Below, one piece after another: positions 63,289 through 64,000 of a stretch of DNA of 64,000 nucleotides. The notes under the pieces are model-generated. The model did no database searches and had not been told where the DNA came from. It saw only the letters and a program-made list of their open reading frames with translations. The stretch is from Halomonas fontilapidosi (GTDB lineage: Bacteria > Pseudomonadota > Gammaproteobacteria > Pseudomonadales > Halomonadaceae): the NCBI RefSeq assembly GCF_014192285.1, contig NZ_JACHXQ010000006.1, positions 62,001-126,000 on the forward strand, read 5' to 3'. Every line of letters starts with the position of its first letter. The first letter of the stretch is position 1. A program made the translations under genes and the position numbers.

Positions 63289-64000
63289 CAGCTCTCGCGG
63301 TCGAGGATGGTGGAGATCAGCGCCGTGGTGGAGACGCCATCCTCGAAGCCCAGCACCCTGACTTCGCCCCCTGCCTCACGGACGGCAGCGCCGCCGGCGA
63401 TCTCTTCGGGACGATAGTCGCCGCCCTTGACCAGCACGTCCGGCAGCACCGCCTCGATCAGTCGCTGGGGAGTGTCCTCGCCAAACGGCACCACCCAGTC
63501 GACGGCGCCCAGACCGGCCAGCACCTGCATGCGCCGCGCCAGGGGATTGATGGGCCGCTTGGGGCCCTTGAGGCGGCCGATGGAGGCATCGTCGTTGACC
63601 GCGACCACCAGCCGGTCACCGAGGCGTCGGGCCTGTTCCAGGTAGGCAACATGGCCGGCATGCAGAATGTCGAAGCAGCCGTTGGTCATCACCACCCGCT
63701 CGCCCCGTGCCTGGGCGGCGCGAACCGCCTCGATCAGCGCGGGCTCCTCGATTGCCCCGAACTCGGCCAGCTTGTCGCCGTGCAGGGCGGTATAGAGCTC
63801 GGCAATCGACAGTGTCGCGGTGCCGGGCTTGGCCACCACCAGGCCAGCGGCCAGGTTGGCCAGGGTCATCGCCTCGGCGAAGCCGTGCCCGGCCGCCAGC
63901 GCCAGGCCCAGTACGCCGATCACGGTGTCGCCCGCCCCGGTGACGTCGAAGACCTCGCGGGCCCGAGTGGGAAGGTGCAGCGGCTCGTGTCCCTCGCGAA
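63288..64000 (-). CDS. hldE: Bifunctional heptose kinase/adenylyltransferase, C-terminal part
   Basis: The gene runs off the window; about 237 C-terminal residues are present. They include the end of the ribokinase-type kinase domain ([21 protein letters not shown]) and the whole nucleotidyltransferase domain ([21 protein letters not shown], then [19 protein letters not shown]). HldE phosphorylates D-glycero-D-manno-heptose-7-phosphate and then adenylylates the 1-phosphate for LPS core. It is directly upstream of waaA with a TGATG overlap. The N-terminus is outside the window. Confidence 0.95.
   Translation of the reverse strand, partial: REGHEPLHLPTRAREVFDVTGAGDTVIGVLGLALAAGHGFAEAMTLANLAAGLVVAKPGTATLSIAELYTALHGDKLAEFGAIEEPALIEAVRAAQARGERVVMTNGCFDILHAGHVAYLEQARRLGDRLVVAVNDDASIGRLKGPKRPINPLARRMQVLAGLGAVDWVVPFGEDTPQRLIEAVLPDVLVKGGDYRPEEIAGGAAVREAGGEVRVLGFEDGVSTTALISTILDRES

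Overview
The window is GC-rich gammaproteobacterial chromosome and looks most like Halomonas or a close relative in the Halomonadaceae. Several gene orders match the Pseudomonas/Halomonas branch: fpr divergent from a finR-type LysR gene; gshB-tonB-algH-ruvX near pyrB; secB-rhodanese-gpmI-envC-ctpA; and ygfB-pepP-ubiH-ubiI with zapA, 6S RNA and the 5-formyl-THF cyclo-ligase on the other side. I see no phage, IS element, CRISPR array, tRNA or rRNA.

Layout. 0-2.3 kb: an ammonium transporter flanked by two P-II genes. 2.3-13.2 kb: housekeeping genes (fpr/finR, hemE, ribA, djlA, dxs-ispA-xseB, serA). 13.2-20 kb: purine deaminase plus NCS2 permease, a D-amino-acid PLP enzyme, a crotonase-fold protein and an IclR regulator. 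20-30.8 kb: an aromatic-acid catabolic locus. A dctPQM-marR operon faces an operon of MBL-fold protein, flavin hydroxylase, DUF2783, hmgA, fahA and maiA. Together they would import a hydroxyaromatic acid, hydroxylate it to homogentisate and cleave it to fumarate and acetoacetate; a Bcr-type efflux gene follows. 30.8-31.1 kb: the remains of an Lrp/AsnC regulator. 31.2-33.7 kb: a sensor EAL phosphodiesterase. 33.7-41.5 kb: a second, accessory locus with a paralogous hydroxylase/DUF2783 pair, a LuxR-type regulator, a Cys-rich DUF6455 protein, an orphan TRAP binding protein, a self-sufficient CYP116-type P450 and an IclR regulator. 41.6-64 kb: core genes for pyrimidines, glutathione, protein export, glycolysis, cell division, ubiquinone, isoleucine, pentose phosphate and LPS core, plus 6S RNA.

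The most unusual content is the pair of related hydroxylase/DUF2783/TRAP-binding-protein modules lying within 18 kb. The first is tied to a full homogentisate pathway. The second is tied to a fused P450 and a possibly redox-controlled small Cys protein. They may share one TRAP permease, and both contain TAGTTTCA-type palindromes. Other points of interest are a conserved-looking MBL protein missing half its metal motif, a 31-residue membrane peptide gene with its own promoter, and a crotonase-fold protein lacking both catalytic glutamates.

All calls were made by reading the sequence and comparing it with remembered family features. No database search was run.
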